From: Pseudooceanicola aestuarii
GTDB lineage: Bacteria; Pseudomonadota; Alphaproteobacteria; Rhodobacterales; Rhodobacteraceae
Length of the DNA stretch: 64,000 nucleotides
Reading direction: 5' to 3'
Assembly (NCBI RefSeq): GCF_010614805.1
Contig: NZ_JAAFZC010000001.1
Span: 2,520,001-2,584,000, forward strand
Part shown: positions 62,573 through 64,000 of the stretch, one piece after another
Position numbering within the stretch: position 1 is the stretch's first letter
How the letters are laid out: each line of letters begins with the position of its first letter
Translations under genes and position numbers: made by a program
The notes under the pieces: model-generated
The model's database searches: none
What the model was told of the DNA's origin: nothing
Seen by the model: only the letters and a program-made list of their open reading frames with translations

Positions 62573-64000
62573 ATGACAGTATTGCTGACCTGTCGCGAAA
62601 TCAGAGACCTGGAAACCGCCGCCATCGCACGCGGTGCGACCACCGGCGCGGCACTGATGGACCGCGCGGGCCAAGGCGTCGTCAGGGCGCTGCTGGCGCG
62701 CTGGCCGGTGCTGGCCTTCGGCCCGCGCCGGGCGGCTGTGCTGTGCGGGCCGGGCAACAATGGCGGAGACGGATTCGTCGTGGCGCGGCTGCTGCGGGCG
62801 CGGGGATGGGCGGTCACGGTCTACCTGCTGGGCGACGTGGCCGCGCTGTCTGGCGATGCGGCGGCGATGCGCGCGGCCTGGAACGGGCCGATCACCGCAC
62901 TGGAGGCCTGCACGGTGGAAGCGGTTCAGGGCGCCGACCTGGTGGTGGATGCCGTGTTCGGGATCGGGTTGCGCCGGCCGGTTACGGTGACGAGCGCAGT
63001 GTTTGCCGGGTTGGCGGCACTGCGGCGGAGGGGCGAGGGGCCACGGGTGGTGGCCGTGGATCTGCCCACCGGCCTGTGCGCCGAAACGGGGCGCGTCTTT
63101 GGCGTCGGGACCGGCGGCGCGGCGCTGGCCGCCGATCTATGCGTGACGTTCCAGGCGCCGCGGCCGGGACATTACCTGGAGGACGGCCCGGATTATTGCG
63201 GGCAGGTGGCGGTGGTCGATCTGGGCCTTGCGGGGCAGGGCGGGGCCATCGGGATGACCTGCGCGCCGGACCCCGGATTGTTGCGCAAATCGGGTGCTGC
63301 GCACAAGTTCGGGCATGGCCATGCGCTGGTGCTGGCCGGGGGCGCCGGGCGCACAGGTGCCGCGCGGCTGAGCGCCCGGGCCGCCCTGCGCATCGGTGCC
63401 GGGCTGGTGACGCTGGGCGCACCCGGTGCCGCGATGTTCGAGGTTTCGGCCCAGATCACCGCCCTGATGCTGGCCCGGATCGACGATGCGGCGGCGTTCG
63501 AGGCAATGTTGCAGGACGCCCGGATCAACGCGCTGTGTCTGGGTCCCGGACTGGGCGTGGCGCGGGCGGCGGAGCTGCTGGCCGTGGTGCAGGACGCGAA
63601 GCGCGCGGTGGTTCTGGATGCCGACGCCCTGAGCGCGCTGGCGCAGAAGGGGGCGGCGCTGTTCGCCGACCGTCCGGGGGCCGTGGTGCTGACGCCCCAC
63701 GGCGGCGAATTCGCCCGGCTGTTCCCGGACCTGGCGGCGCGGCTGAAACAAGGCCCGGAGGCTCCTTCGGCGCTGTCCCGGACCGGGGCGGCGCAGATGG
63801 CGGCCGCGCGCACGGGTGCGGTGGTGGTGCTGAAGGGGCCGGACACGGTAATCGCGGCGCCAGATGGGCAGGTTCGGATCAACGCGGCGCGCTATGACCG
63901 GGCGGCACCCTGGCTGGCGACGGCGGGGGCTGGCGACGTACTGGCGGGGATGATCACTGGTCTGTTGGCACGGGGTGTCGATCCCTTCGAAGCTGCCTGC
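62573..64000 (+). CDS. nnr: Bifunctional NAD(P)H-hydrate epimerase/dehydratase (partial, runs off the window)
   Basis: An open frame of 476 codons reaching the window end. The N-terminal YjeF_N epimerase domain (residues about 1-215) has MTVLLTCREIRDLETAAIARG, the CGPGNNGGDGFVVARLLR loop, VVDAVFGIGLRRPV and VVAVDLPTGLCAETG. The C-terminal dehydratase (ADP/ATP-dependent, CARKD) starts around 235: SGAAHKFGHGHALVLAGGAGRTGAARLSARAALRIGAGLVTLGAP, then LTPHGGEFARLFP and the catalytic GAGDVLAGMITG. It repairs hydrated NADH and NADPH. ATG 62573 is the start. The last 20-40 residues are missing beyond the window. Confidence 0.95.
   Translation, partial: MTVLLTCREIRDLETAAIARGATTGAALMDRAGQGVVRALLARWPVLAFGPRRAAVLCGPGNNGGDGFVVARLLRARGWAVTVYLLGDVAALSGDAAAMRAAWNGPITALEACTVEAVQGADLVVDAVFGIGLRRPVTVTSAVFAGLAALRRRGEGPRVVAVDLPTGLCAETGRVFGVGTGGAALAADLCVTFQAPRPGHYLEDGPDYCGQVAVVDLGLAGQGGAIGMTCAPDPGLLRKSGAAHKFGHGHALVLAGGAGRTGAARLSARAALRIGAGLVTLGAPGAAMFEVSAQITALMLARIDDAAAFEAMLQDARINALCLGPGLGVARAAELLAVVQDAKRAVVLDADALSALAQKGAALFADRPGAVVLTPHGGEFARLFPDLAARLKQGPEAPSALSRTGAAQMAAARTGAVVVLKGPDTVIAAPDGQVRINAARYDRAAPWLATAGAGDVLAGMITGLLARGVDPFEAAC

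Overview
This window is a stretch of ordinary chromosome from a GC-rich alphaproteobacterium of the order Rhodobacterales (Roseobacter/Rhodobacter-like). The evidence is the type of 5-aminolevulinate synthase (C4 pathway hemA), the pairing of an RNA methyltransferase with a PIN protein as in Rhodobacter sphaeroides (RSP_2647/RSP_2648 families), the small family-restricted proteins (DUF6314, DUF6552, DUF2852), a TakP-type TRAP transporter and Entner-Doudoroff genes. I recognise about 55 protein genes and four tRNA genes. I see no prophage, transposase or CRISPR array. The only dispersed repeats are short intergenic palindromes.

Layout. 1-9 kb: a truncated gene end, a TauE/SafE exporter, an Mth938-like protein, triosephosphate isomerase, a TfoX N-terminal protein, an IscA/SufA-type Fe-S protein, a MscS channel, SufT, tRNA-guanine transglycosylase and a RimB-RimK fusion. 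9-19 kb: Lon, an HU protein, tRNA-Val(CAC), a Sel1-repeat protein, a glucosylglycerate set (GH13 phosphorylase, GpgS, GpgP), tRNA-Val(UAC) and two identical tRNA-Asp genes. 19-32 kb: an M20 dipeptidase, hemA, a RodZ-like protein, IspG, two DsbA-like proteins, an aminotransferase, an XRE regulator and the ilvB-ilvN operon with its attenuator. 32-39 kb: a Cache-domain two-component system divergent from a three-gene TRAP transporter. 39-48 kb: Bpt (leucyl/arginyl transferase), RDD and DUF2852 membrane proteins, YbaK, GlnE, and Eda with Edd. 48-60 kb: RNA methyltransferase and PIN protein, an LLM oxidoreductase, an M48 protease, OsmC, PurB, DUF6314-BioY, DUF6552, a LysR regulator, a hydrolase-OsmC fusion, a DUF3445 demethylase and an unknown 331-residue protein. 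60-64 kb: GlnA, GlnB and the start of the NAD(P)H-hydrate repair enzyme.

How genes fit together. GlnB, GlnA (adenylylatable Tyr397) and GlnE form the nitrogen-assimilation cascade, although glnE lies about 16 kb from glnBA. Edd and Eda form the Entner-Doudoroff pair behind a LacI-type operator. GpgS, GpgP and the GH13_18 phosphorylase would make and recycle glucosylglycerate. hemA has an FnrL-like box upstream.

The most distinctive items are a 22-codon Ile/Leu/Val leader peptide with a complete attenuator before ilvB, apparently transcribed as a leaderless mRNA; the one-chain RimB-RimK fusion; the glucosylglycerate locus; a family of paired intergenic palindromes; and an unusually long TRAP large permease. 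None amounts to a clearly undescribed system on sequence reading alone.
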